Part shown: positions 50,534-58,126 of the stretch, piece by piece | How positions within the stretch are numbered: the first letter of the stretch is position 1 | Layout of the letters: the number at the start of each line of letters is the position of its first letter | Assembly (NCBI RefSeq): GCF_000812965.1 | Contig: NZ_JSYN01000012.1 | Location: 45,019-109,018, forward strand | Direction of reading: 5' to 3' | From: Pedobacter kyungheensis | GTDB taxonomy: Bacteria > Bacteroidota > Bacteroidia > Sphingobacteriales > Sphingobacteriaceae | Length of the DNA: 64,000 nt | Notes under the pieces: model-generated | Database searches by the model: none | Seen by the model: only the letters and a program-made list of their open reading frames with translations | What the model was told of the DNA's origin: nothing | Made by a program: the position numbers and the translations under genes

Positions 50534-51943
50534 TTATTGCAATAACCTCCACTCACTTAATTGCAAATCTACGCTCCCATTATTGGCTGTAATAAAGAGC
50601 TTATAATATTTGTATGCAGTAGTGTTGGAAATCAACATTTTTTTTGTTTGCCTTCTTAAGCCAAAAGTCTCGTTACTACGGATGTCGAGTTGAGTGTAAT
50701 TCGTACCATCGTTAGATCCCATCAGTTTCCAGCTTTTCGGATCACGATCAGGCGCATCGTTTCCTGCAGTAATGGTATATCCTTTCACCACCTGACTACC
50801 TGGGAAAGTGAATTGCGCCCAAAAAGTGTTAGGGTAAGCACCCAAAAAGAACTTGGTATTGTAGTAACTATCGGAAAGTTTAGCAGACCCCTCAGCTGCA
50901 GCAGCACCACCAGCATTTTCGTTGCTTACAGTCACAGCCGCTTGGCTGCTTATATCTTTCAGGTACGTCACACCGGGAAAGGCCGTTTTTGCCGTATTCA
51001 ACTGTGACACCCAGTCGTTGCCCTGCTCATCCAGGTTACCAAAAGCACTTAAAGCAAGTGGCTTTAAATCCATCCCTGTTGCACCGCTCCAGAAGTGGAT
51101 AAACTCGCCATAATTCATCGATCTTGAAAAGCGCTGTATATTAGTTTGGCCATTATTTACAGTTTGCTTAGGGAAATACTGTGCCAGCAGGCTGAAATAC
51201 TTATTTAGTGAAGAAGCATCGCCCTGTTGCGAATAGATAGGAAAAAACCAGTCTCTAAACCAATAGGTTTGCGCACGTGGATAGTTTTCGGTTCCATTGG
51301 CAACCAAATTATACCAGCGTTGCACATCAGCCGAACGATTAAGACCAATGTAAACATCGTAAATGTAGATTTCCATCCATTTACTATCGTGCCAGATACC
51401 AAAAGCGGGGGAATTAAGTACATTGCGTGACGCTCCCTCTACAATATGACCAACCTCATGTGTGGTGAGATCCAGATCGTTCCCTGTGCCGCTGAGCCAG
51501 GCACTTGTGCTTGAAGACCCCACATCGATTACATTTCGGTAATCGTGGCTGGCATCCATATACGTGCTAGGATGCCCACCGCTATATTTTCCGGTATGAA
51601 AAATAGCCCATAAGCGGGAGTCTGTACCGAATGACCCATATTTATTTTTGGTATAATTCCAAACCTGAGCCAAATAGGTATTGGGCCATGTAACCGTACT
51701 GCTCACATCATTATCGTGGTAAACTACAATGCTCGTATCATGATAAAATCGTTGCAATACCTGCACATGGTCAAACCAATGCTCTTGCCAGGTAAGCGGG
51801 GGATCGGCAAGTAAGGTGTTATTTACATTTGCGACGGCATTTTTTGTAATTGCAGGTTGAGATTCTTCCAGTCCTTTTTTAGAACAAGAAAGGAAAGCTG
51901 CAAAAATCAGCATGCCCAAGAGGATAATTAGTTTGTTTTTCAT
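50534..51943 (-). CDS. lipoprotein with HExxH domain and C-terminal discoidin (F5/8 type C) domain
   Basis: A 469-residue surface lipoprotein: MKNKLIILLGMLIFAAFLSC with lipobox FLSC (Cys20). The middle carries DLDLTTHEVGHIVEGAS (His-Glu-x-x-His at about 161-165), a gluzincin-like zinc site, with several aspartates and WMEIYIYDVY beyond it. The last ~140 residues form a discoidin-like carbohydrate/ligand-binding domain (TVSNENAGGAAAAEGSAKLSD, FPGSQVVKGYTITAGNDAPDRDPKSWKLMGSND, YKYYKLFITANNG). I cannot name the catalytic family; a glycan-attached secreted peptidase is the best reading. Confidence 0.8.
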   Translation of the reverse strand: MKNKLIILLGMLIFAAFLSCSKKGLEESQPAITKNAVANVNNTLLADPPLTWQEHWFDHVQVLQRFYHDTSIVVYHDNDVSSTVTWPNTYLAQVWNYTKNKYGSFGTDSRLWAIFHTGKYSGGHPSTYMDASHDYRNVIDVGSSSTSAWLSGTGNDLDLTTHEVGHIVEGASRNVLNSPAFGIWHDSKWMEIYIYDVYIGLNRSADVQRWYNLVANGTENYPRAQTYWFRDWFFPIYSQQGDASSLNKYFSLLAQYFPKQTVNNGQTNIQRFSRSMNYGEFIHFWSGATGMDLKPLALSAFGNLDEQGNDWVSQLNTAKTAFPGVTYLKDISSQAAVTVSNENAGGAAAAEGSAKLSDSYYNTKFFLGAYPNTFWAQFTFPGSQVVKGYTITAGNDAPDRDPKSWKLMGSNDGTNYTQLDIRSNETFGLRRQTKKMLISNTTAYKYYKLFITANNGSVDLQLSEWRLLQ

Positions 51944-52386
51944 CTGTTTAGATTGTTTTAATGAAAGAATGGATCCTTTAAAGTGGTTAGTAAGATCACA
52001 ATCTATTTCACTGGGGTTAATATTTAGGTTGAGTTGATTCCTTTAATTAAGCAATTGTATTTCCCCGCTATTCTCTATTCACAAAATGATAAACGTGATA
52101 TATTTGGCTTTCCTAAAACGTTTTAGTTTTAAATGAGAAATTAATCCACCTGTTTCCGGTGGATTATATCTAAAGTTAGAGTTTCGGATTAGAAAGTCAA
52201 CAATGTAATTTAAATATTACAATGCAACAGAATACAAACTACTACATAAAATGCAATCATAACAGAATAGAGCAGCTTGACGAGTACAATAGAAATTTGT
52301 TTTTTTAGTTGAAAGTAAGCTTCTGCACACTGAAGCCTCAACAAAACAAAAAGCTTAAATTTCTTGTTTGATCATAAAAACAGATC
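51944..52386. other. 443-base intergenic region without a gene
   Basis: Divergent control region. It contains a perfect 9-bp hairpin TAATCCACC / GGTGGATTA (52142-52166) without a U-run and a plus-strand -7-like TATATTTG at 52099-52106, 280 bases ahead of the next plus gene. AT-rich sequence with short stems follows to 52386. No open frame with coding character was found on either strand. Confidence 0.55.
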
Positions 52387-52572
52387 ATGAATGTAAAACG
52401 AACCTTCGGAACGATATTAACCATCTTAGGAATCATCGGCTTAATTTATGCCGGGTATGGCTTTGTTAACCACAGCCAAAACAACAGGGGGTTGCTGGTT
52501 TATGGCGTAATCGGATTAATTTTCTTTGTATCCGGAATAGGCTTGGTAAAGAATACGAAAGACGAGAGTTAG
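52387..52572 (+). CDS. 61-residue two-helix membrane protein
   Basis: Short protein with two membrane helices (about 7-26, FGTILTILGIIGLIYAGYGFV, and 35-54, LLVYGVIGLIFFVSGIGLV) and a charged C-terminus KNTKDES. It resembles the many small hypothetical inner-membrane proteins of Sphingobacteria. No family is recognised. It faces two equally small membrane-protein genes on the opposite strand; the stops are 1 base apart. Confidence 0.65.
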   Translation: MNVKRTFGTILTILGIIGLIYAGYGFVNHSQNNRGLLVYGVIGLIFFVSGIGLVKNTKDES

Positions 52573-52573
52573 G

Positions 52574-52699
52574 TTATTCCTTCCTTCTAAACTTTTTCGA
52601 CAAAATAAACAAGGCAATTGCTGCAGCTACAGCTATGCCCAGGTAAACAGTATCTTTAAAATTATCGGCTTTGGTGGCCTGCAAAATAAAAGCAAGCAT
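52574..52699 (-). CDS. 41-residue single-helix membrane protein
   Basis: Translated from the minus strand ATG at 52697-52699: a short amphipathic start (MLAFILQATKADNFKD), then one hydrophobic helix TVYLGIAVAAAIALFILS and a basic tail KKFRRKE. It begins one base after the stop of the 60-residue gene upstream, and a purine-rich stretch at the end of that gene can act as ribosome site. The tight coupling and helix-plus-basic tail support a real small protein. Function unknown. Confidence 0.6.
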   Translation of the reverse strand: MLAFILQATKADNFKDTVYLGIAVAAAIALFILSKKFRRKE

Positions 52700-52700
52700 A

Positions 52701-52883
52701 TTATTGTTTCTTCTTTTGCTTAATAATCTGGTACTGGCTAAAAGCCACGAGGCAACCTGCCAGAATAATAATACCCGCTGAAAGTAAATTCTTCGGGTTT
52801 TGCTGAATATAATATGCTGCAGCCAATACGAGTATTACCGCTGCTATACCAATGATGTAATGAAGTATTAATCCCTTTTTCAT
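52701..52883 (-). CDS. 60-residue two-helix membrane protein
   Basis: Small protein with two membrane helices (LHYIIGIAAVILVLAAAYYI and NLLSAGIIILAGCLVAFSQY) and a lysine-rich C-terminus (IIKQKKKQ). A -7 box TAAATTTG lies at 52930-52937 on the minus strand, about 47 bases before the start, although no good TTG is at -33. It forms a two-gene operon with the 41-residue protein. No family recognised. Confidence 0.65.
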   Translation of the reverse strand: MKKGLILHYIIGIAAVILVLAAAYYIQQNPKNLLSAGIIILAGCLVAFSQYQIIKQKKKQ

Positions 52884-53022
52884 CCGGATTTAATGATTAA
52901 TTTATTGCTCTTAAAGTTGATGAAACGACCAAATTTATTCACCCCACGGTGCGATTTGAAAAATCAGGACGGTTTCATACCACAAATATTCTGAAATTAA
53001 CTGAGATTGATGTCGCAGAAAA

Positions 53023-54123
53023 CTAATCTTTTAAACTGATTTTGTTATCCTCGAATTTAAGTTGATGACCAATAAAATCAAGATCAGTTAATTCCTTGAT
53101 TCGTTTAAAAGCCCTGTGATTATCGTCAACAGTTAAGCGATTAATCTTATCCTGCTGTATGGAAACTACATTGGCATACAGAAAATCGCCTTTCGCATTA
53201 ATTTTGAGTTGAAGCAAAGGCGCAATTCCGTTATTCCCTTTTAAACTAAACATGCCATAGGTGCAAAAATTACCGAGACTGTAAGCAATGAATTTGTTCT
53301 TGTACACCTCAACCGCCCGGGTTACATGGGGTCCGTGCCCTAAAACTACATCTGCTCCAGCATCAATCACTGCATGTGCAAAAGCGTATACATTGCCACG
53401 GTTTTCTTTGTAAAAGATTTCGTTTTTGCGTGTTACATGCTCAAAGCGGGCGCCTTCGCCGCCACCATGAAACGAGACAATTACAATATCGGCCATTTGT
53501 TTTAAACGGGCCACCAGGGCCTTAGCACTATCGATTTTATTTATCGATACCGTATTTTCATTCGGAGCAAATGCGCAAAAAGCATATTTAACACTATCTT
53601 TTTCAAAAACTTCGAAAGGTTTATTTACCTGCCCGGCATAATGGATCTGCAAAGAATCTAAAATCCTGGCTGTGTTTTTTCTTCCCCTGGCATCAAAATC
53701 GCCCACATGGTTATTAGCAATACTTAACACATTGAAACCAGCTTTTTTATATATCCCCGCATATCGCTCAGGCATTCTGAACGCATAACAGCTGTTTGGA
53801 TTAATACCATTACATTTATTGGAGTTGCCCGAATTTAGGAAGCAGCCTTCCAGGTTACCAAAAACAATATCGCCTTTAAGCAGGCTATCTACTGCCTGAA
53901 AACTGTTTACGGCATCATCAGGAGGGAGGTTAGTTTTAGCAGGGAATGCTGAGCCCAGCATAATATCGCCAACCGCAGTAATTTCAATGGTATCTTTTAA
54001 CTTTCTAATCACCGTATCCTGTTTAACTGCAACAGGGTTAACTACCTGTGCATTGTTGCTCGTACAGCTGATTGAAATAATTATAACAAAGGGAAGGATT
54101 AAAACGGTATTGATGAGCTTCAT
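53023..54123 (-). CDS. CapA family metallophosphatase-like lipoprotein
   Basis: A 366-residue protein. I start at MKLINTVLILPFVIIISISCTSNN, a lipoprotein signal (Cys20); 11 extra codons upstream lack signal character. The CapA fold follows: ITAVGDIMLGSAFP, DIVFGNLEGCF, LSIANNHVGDFDARG, VIVSFHGGGEGARFE and DVVLGHGPHVTRAVEVY. These are the metal-binding motifs of the poly-gamma-glutamate CapA group. No other capsule cap genes are near, and most such lone CapA proteins have unknown substrates. Confidence 0.88.
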   Translation of the reverse strand: MKLINTVLILPFVIIISISCTSNNAQVVNPVAVKQDTVIRKLKDTIEITAVGDIMLGSAFPAKTNLPPDDAVNSFQAVDSLLKGDIVFGNLEGCFLNSGNSNKCNGINPNSCYAFRMPERYAGIYKKAGFNVLSIANNHVGDFDARGRKNTARILDSLQIHYAGQVNKPFEVFEKDSVKYAFCAFAPNENTVSINKIDSAKALVARLKQMADIVIVSFHGGGEGARFEHVTRKNEIFYKENRGNVYAFAHAVIDAGADVVLGHGPHVTRAVEVYKNKFIAYSLGNFCTYGMFSLKGNNGIAPLLQLKINAKGDFLYANVVSIQQDKINRLTVDDNHRAFKRIKELTDLDFIGHQLKFEDNKISLKD

Positions 54124-54170
54124 TAGGTATTCATTTTTTGTAGCGACACAGGACAATTGCCAAAAATAAA

Positions 54171-54200
54171 AAATCCTCCAAAATTGCTTTAGGAGGATTT
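54171..54200 (-). terminator. terminator after the NlpC/P60 gene
   Basis: Stem AAATCCTCC (54171-54179) / GGAGGATTT (54192-54200), with an A-rich run on the left that becomes a U-run on minus. It lies 38 bases past the NlpC stop and before the CapA start. Confidence 0.85.
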
Positions 54201-54238
54201 GGTTATGTTTTAACTGTTAACTGAAATTGTCAACTGAT

Positions 54239-54796
54239 TTATTCTACTTCAAATTCTTTCTTAAACGATTCTAACACACGTCCGCCCTTGTAAAAATAGC
54301 GACTGTAGTAAGGCTCGTTCAGGTTGCTGATTACCACACCACGAGAACTTGATGCATGTGCAAATCTGTTATCGCCCAGATAGATACCAACATGTGAAAT
54401 ACTTCTGCTTTTGATCTTAAAGAAAACCAGATCACCTTCTTTTAAATCTTCTTTTGACAAAGGATCAACCATGCTAAAAATATCACGCGAATTTCTTCTA
54501 ATGGTAGTGTTGAAAACTTTATCGTAAATCGCTTTAGTAAAAGCCGAGCAATCAATGCCTCTTTTAGTATTTCCACCATAACTATATGGTGTTCCGATCC
54601 ATTCGTATATAAATTTGTATAGCTTTAAATTCGAAGTCGCATCTACTGCAACACCCATCACCTGCGAGAAATACTGCGATGCAAGATTATCAGGGTCATT
54701 TAATTCTTTACCAGATTCTTTTGTTTTAGTTTGCGCAAATGCGGTTGAGAGCGTGCAAATAGCGATTAGAGTTGAAAACAAAAATTTTTTAATCAT
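54239..54796 (-). CDS. NlpC/P60 (C40) family peptidase
   Basis: A 185-residue secreted cell-wall hydrolase: signal peptide MIKKFLFSTLIAICTLSTAFAQ, then an NlpC/P60 domain with catalytic Cys83 in GIDCSAF, His135 in ISHVGIYL and a third polar site at FAHASS (His147). The substrate is probably D-gamma-Glu-diaminopimelate bonds of peptidoglycan stems. It has a single domain with no SH3 or LysM targeting module. A terminator follows and a long regulatory gap precedes it. Confidence 0.9.
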   Translation of the reverse strand: MIKKFLFSTLIAICTLSTAFAQTKTKESGKELNDPDNLASQYFSQVMGVAVDATSNLKLYKFIYEWIGTPYSYGGNTKRGIDCSAFTKAIYDKVFNTTIRRNSRDIFSMVDPLSKEDLKEGDLVFFKIKSRSISHVGIYLGDNRFAHASSSRGVVISNLNEPYYSRYFYKGGRVLESFKKEFEVE

Positions 54797-55306
54797 GTTA
54801 TACAGTTATGTTTGGGTATTCACTTACACATTAACGTACACCACATGGGCTTATTGTTGGTTGCCAAAAGTATTAATTATACAAATGTTATCCAAATGTT
54901 AGCTGTTAAAAAGTAAAAGTTATTAACATTTTAATTTTACAACCCTTACTTTTCGGTTAAATAATTCAAAGAAAATCAGCTTTTGTCACAAAAATTTTTC
55001 CTTTCTGCAGGCAGGCAAAAGAACCAAAAACAGCACTATTTTAAATTATGTAAATAAGAGTATATGCAAAATTAAATTTTAGAATAATTTAATTCGAGAT
55101 TACGATAAAGGGCGTTGTTTTAATTATAAAAAATCAGGATTAAATCTGTCGGAAAACAGAAAAGGCGATTCCCGATCCTATTCAATTGTAAAACAAGTGT
55201 TAAATGTAATTTTATGGCCGGGAATATGATGTTTTTCCTCCCGAAAGTGCCAAAAATTACAATAAAAAAATTAGATTTGCTGTCGCAAAAAAACAAATAC
55301 CCTAAA
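54797..55306. other. 510-base intergenic region with divergent promoters
   Basis: Lies between the NlpC gene (minus) and pdhA (plus). Near pdhA a -7 box TAGATTTG occurs at 55272-55279, 27 bases before the chosen start, without a clear TTG at -33. The pdhA frame stays open back to 55214, but that extension has no family similarity. The rest is AT-rich with no supported gene on either strand. Confidence 0.5.
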
Positions 55307-56302
55307 ATGAGTGCAGTAGAAATAAATAAAGATACCTGGTTAAAGTGGTTTGAGTCGATGTTGCTGATGCGCAAATTCGAAGAAAAAACTGGCCAGTTAT
55401 ACGGACAACAAAAAATACGTGGCTTTTGTCATTTATACATTGGACAAGAAGCTGTAGTTGCAGGTGCTATATCTGCAATGCAAAAAGGCGATTCGATGAT
55501 TACCACTTACCGTGATCACGCTCACGCTTTGGCTTTAGGCGTTAGTGCAGATAGCATTATGGCCGAAATGTATGGTAAAGCTACCGGCTGTTCTAAAGGT
55601 AAAGGTGGTTCAATGCACATGTTCAGTAAAGAGCATAACTTTTATGGTGGCCACGCCATTGTTGGAGGTCAGATTCCACTAGGTGCTGGTGTTGCTTTTG
55701 CAGAAAAATATAAAGGAACAGACAATGTTAACATTTGTTATATGGGCGATGGCGCTGTACGTCAGGGTGCATTAAACGAAACATTTAACATGGCCATGTT
55801 ATGGAAATTACCTGTAGTTTTTGTTTGCGAAAACAATGGTTACGCAATGGGTACTTCAGTACAACGTACTACCAACATGACCGATATCTATAAAATTGGT
55901 TTAGGTTTCGATATGCCTTGTGCACCTGTTGACGGTATGGATCCGGTTGCGGTTCACAATGCTATGGACGAAGCTATTCAACGTGCACGTAAAGGCGAAG
56001 GACCAACTTTCTTGGAAATGAGAACTTACCGTTACCGCGGTCACTCAATGTCAGATCCGGCAAAATACCGTACTAAAGAAGAGTTAGAAGATTACAAAGC
56101 AAAAGATCCTGTAGAATTAGCCAGAGAAACTATTTTGAAAGAAAAATATGCAGATCAGGCCTGGATTGAAGAAGTAGAAGCTAAAGTTAAAGCTACAGTA
56201 GATCAGGCAGTGAAATTTGCCGAAGAATCTCCTTGGCCAGATGCATCTGAGTTATACAAAGATGTATATGTAACTGAGAACTACCCTTACGTAATGGACT
56301 AA
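55307..56302 (+). CDS. pdhA: pyruvate dehydrogenase E1 component, alpha subunit
   Basis: Thiamine-diphosphate-dependent E1 alpha, oxidising pyruvate and passing the acetyl group to E2. I start at MSAVEINKDTWLKWFESML. The 331 residues contain the ThDP/Mg motif YMGDGAVRQGALNETFNMAMLW, the CENNGYAMGTSVQR loop and YRYRGHSMSDPAKYRT (phosphorylation-loop equivalent). An E1 beta gene should exist but is not adjacent; E2 follows 30 bases later. This split arrangement occurs in other Bacteroidota. Confidence 0.95.
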   Translation: MSAVEINKDTWLKWFESMLLMRKFEEKTGQLYGQQKIRGFCHLYIGQEAVVAGAISAMQKGDSMITTYRDHAHALALGVSADSIMAEMYGKATGCSKGKGGSMHMFSKEHNFYGGHAIVGGQIPLGAGVAFAEKYKGTDNVNICYMGDGAVRQGALNETFNMAMLWKLPVVFVCENNGYAMGTSVQRTTNMTDIYKIGLGFDMPCAPVDGMDPVAVHNAMDEAIQRARKGEGPTFLEMRTYRYRGHSMSDPAKYRTKEELEDYKAKDPVELARETILKEKYADQAWIEEVEAKVKATVDQAVKFAEESPWPDASELYKDVYVTENYPYVMD

Positions 56303-56332
56303 TATTAATAAGATTTCAATTAATTAGATATA

Positions 56333-57979
56333 ATGGCTGATGTAATTAAAATGCCCAAAATGAGCGACACCATGACCGAAGGGGTTTTGGCGAAGTGGCA
56401 CAAAAAAGTGGGCGATAAAGTGAAAAGCGGCGATGTTTTGGCAGAAGTAGAAACTGACAAAGCAACAATGGATATGGAATCTTATTGGGATGGTACCCTT
56501 TTATACGTTGGTGTAGAAGAAGGTCAGGCTGTTCCGGTTGATGCCATCATGGCCGTTATTGGTAAAGAAGGCGAAGATTATAAAGCAGCTTTAGCCGCTG
56601 AGCAAGGTGCATCAGCTCCTGCAGCAGAAAGCGAAGCTCCAAAAGCTGAAGAGCAAAAAGAAGAAGCTGCTCCTGCTCAGGGTGGAGGCTTAAGCGAAGA
56701 AGAATTAGCAGCAAAAGGTGTAACGGTAATCCGCATGCCTTTGTTAAGCGATACCATGACTGAAGGCGTAATTGCCGAATGGCATAAAAAAGTTGGCGAT
56801 AAAGTAAAGGATGATGATGTTTTAGCTGACGTAGAAACCGATAAGGCTACTATGGAAGTCATGGGTTATGCAACCGGTACTTTATTACACATCGGTGTTG
56901 AAAAAGGCCAGGCTGCCAAAGTAAATGGAATTATCGCTATTGTAGGCCCTGAAGGTACTGACGTTAGCGGTATTTTAGCTGGTGGTTCTGCTCCGGCAGT
57001 TGCAAAAGCTGAAGCTCCGAAAGAAGAAAAACAAACAACAACCGCTGATGCAGGTTCATCTGCACCAGTTGCTCAGAGCTCATCGTCTGATAGCCGCGTA
57101 AAAGCATCTCCTTTGGCAAAGAAAATTGCTAAAGATAAAGGAATCGACTTATCGCAGGTTTCAGGTAGCGCAGAAGGTGGCCGTATCATTAAAAAAGATA
57201 TCGAAAACTTCAAACCAGCTGCTGCACCTCAGGCAGAAGCACCAAAAGCAGGAAGTGCACCATCTGCAGCTCCGGTAATCCCAACTTTTGTTGGTGAAGT
57301 TAAATTTACTGAACAACCTGTTTCGCAAATGCGTAAAGTAATTGCAAAACGTTTGGCTGAAAGTTTATTTACAGCTCCGCATTTCTATTTAACCATTAGC
57401 ATTGATATGGATAACGCAATGGCTGCCCGTACGGCAATCAATGCAGTTGCTCCTGTTAAAGTTTCTTTCAACGATATCGTAATTAAAGCGGTTGCTGTGG
57501 CATTGAAAAAACACCCAGCTGTTAACTCATCATGGGGTGGCGATAAAATCCGTTTCAACGAGCATACTAACATCGGTGTAGCTATGGCTGTTGAAGATGG
57601 TTTATTGGTACCTGTAGTACGTTTTGCAGATGGCAAATCATTATCACACATCTCTGCAGAAGTGAAAGATTTTGGTGCTAAAGCAAAAGCTAAAAAATTA
57701 CAACCGGCAGATTGGGAAGGATCTACCTTCACAGTTTCTAACTTAGGTATGTTTGGTATCGATGAGTTTACCTCAATTATCAACTCTCCTGACGGTGCAA
57801 TTTTATCAGTAGGTGCTATTCAGGCCATTCCTGTAGTTAAAAATAGTGCTGTTGTTCCAGGTAACGTAATGAAATTAACTTTAGGTTGCGATCACCGTGT
57901 GGTTGATGGTGCAACCGGAGCAGCATTCTTACAAACTTTAAAAGGTTTGTTAGAAGAGCCAATCAGATTGTTAGCGTAA
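56333..57979 (+). CDS. pdhC: pyruvate dehydrogenase E2, dihydrolipoamide acetyltransferase
   Basis: A 548-residue E2 core subunit with two N-terminal lipoyl domains (ETDKATMDME with lipoyl-Lys43, and a second ETDKATMEVM near residue 178). These are joined by Ala/Pro/Glu-rich linkers. A peripheral subunit-binding domain (VKASPLAKKIAKDKGIDLSQVSGS, about 258-285) and the catalytic domain ending in CDHRVVDGATGAAFL (His-x-x-x-Asp-Gly) follow. It transfers acetyl groups from lipoate to CoA. It is cotranscribed with pdhA; a strong terminator follows. Confidence 0.95.
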   Translation: MADVIKMPKMSDTMTEGVLAKWHKKVGDKVKSGDVLAEVETDKATMDMESYWDGTLLYVGVEEGQAVPVDAIMAVIGKEGEDYKAALAAEQGASAPAAESEAPKAEEQKEEAAPAQGGGLSEEELAAKGVTVIRMPLLSDTMTEGVIAEWHKKVGDKVKDDDVLADVETDKATMEVMGYATGTLLHIGVEKGQAAKVNGIIAIVGPEGTDVSGILAGGSAPAVAKAEAPKEEKQTTTADAGSSAPVAQSSSSDSRVKASPLAKKIAKDKGIDLSQVSGSAEGGRIIKKDIENFKPAAAPQAEAPKAGSAPSAAPVIPTFVGEVKFTEQPVSQMRKVIAKRLAESLFTAPHFYLTISIDMDNAMAARTAINAVAPVKVSFNDIVIKAVAVALKKHPAVNSSWGGDKIRFNEHTNIGVAMAVEDGLLVPVVRFADGKSLSHISAEVKDFGAKAKAKKLQPADWEGSTFTVSNLGMFGIDEFTSIINSPDGAILSVGAIQAIPVVKNSAVVPGNVMKLTLGCDHRVVDGATGAAFLQTLKGLLEEPIRLLA

Positions 57980-58031
57980 TCCGGTTAACAATTAACAGTA
58001 TTTCAGTTAATACAAATTAACTATATAGCAA

Positions 58032-58058
58032 AGCCATCCTTTCCGGGATGGCTTTTTT
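58032..58058 (+). terminator. terminator after pdhC
   Basis: Stem AGCCATCC / GGATGGCT around TTTCCG, followed by a T-run to 58058. It lies 53 bases past the E2 stop. Confidence 0.9.
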
Positions 58059-58072
58059 GCTTTTGGTCTACG

Positions 58073-58103
58073 TTACAAAATGGCGTTTAATTTATTATTT
58101 TTG
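58073..58103 (+). promoter_or_regulatory. probable promoter of the DUF885 gene
   Basis: TTA (58073-58075), a 20-base spacer and TATTTTTG (58096-58103). The -7 box is consensus and the -33 has one mismatch. The ATG is 23 bases on. Confidence 0.45.
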
Positions 58104-58126
58104 GTTAAACACTAAACTCAAACCAT

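Noticed and set aside
52142..52166. TAATCCACC / GGTGGATTA hairpin as a terminator
   Set aside because: No U-run on either strand and no gene end nearby; it is left as part of the intergenic description.
52574..52883. Toxin/antitoxin reading of the two tiny membrane proteins
   Set aside because: No antisense RNA, no antitoxin frame and no known toxin motif; only size and hydrophobicity would support it.
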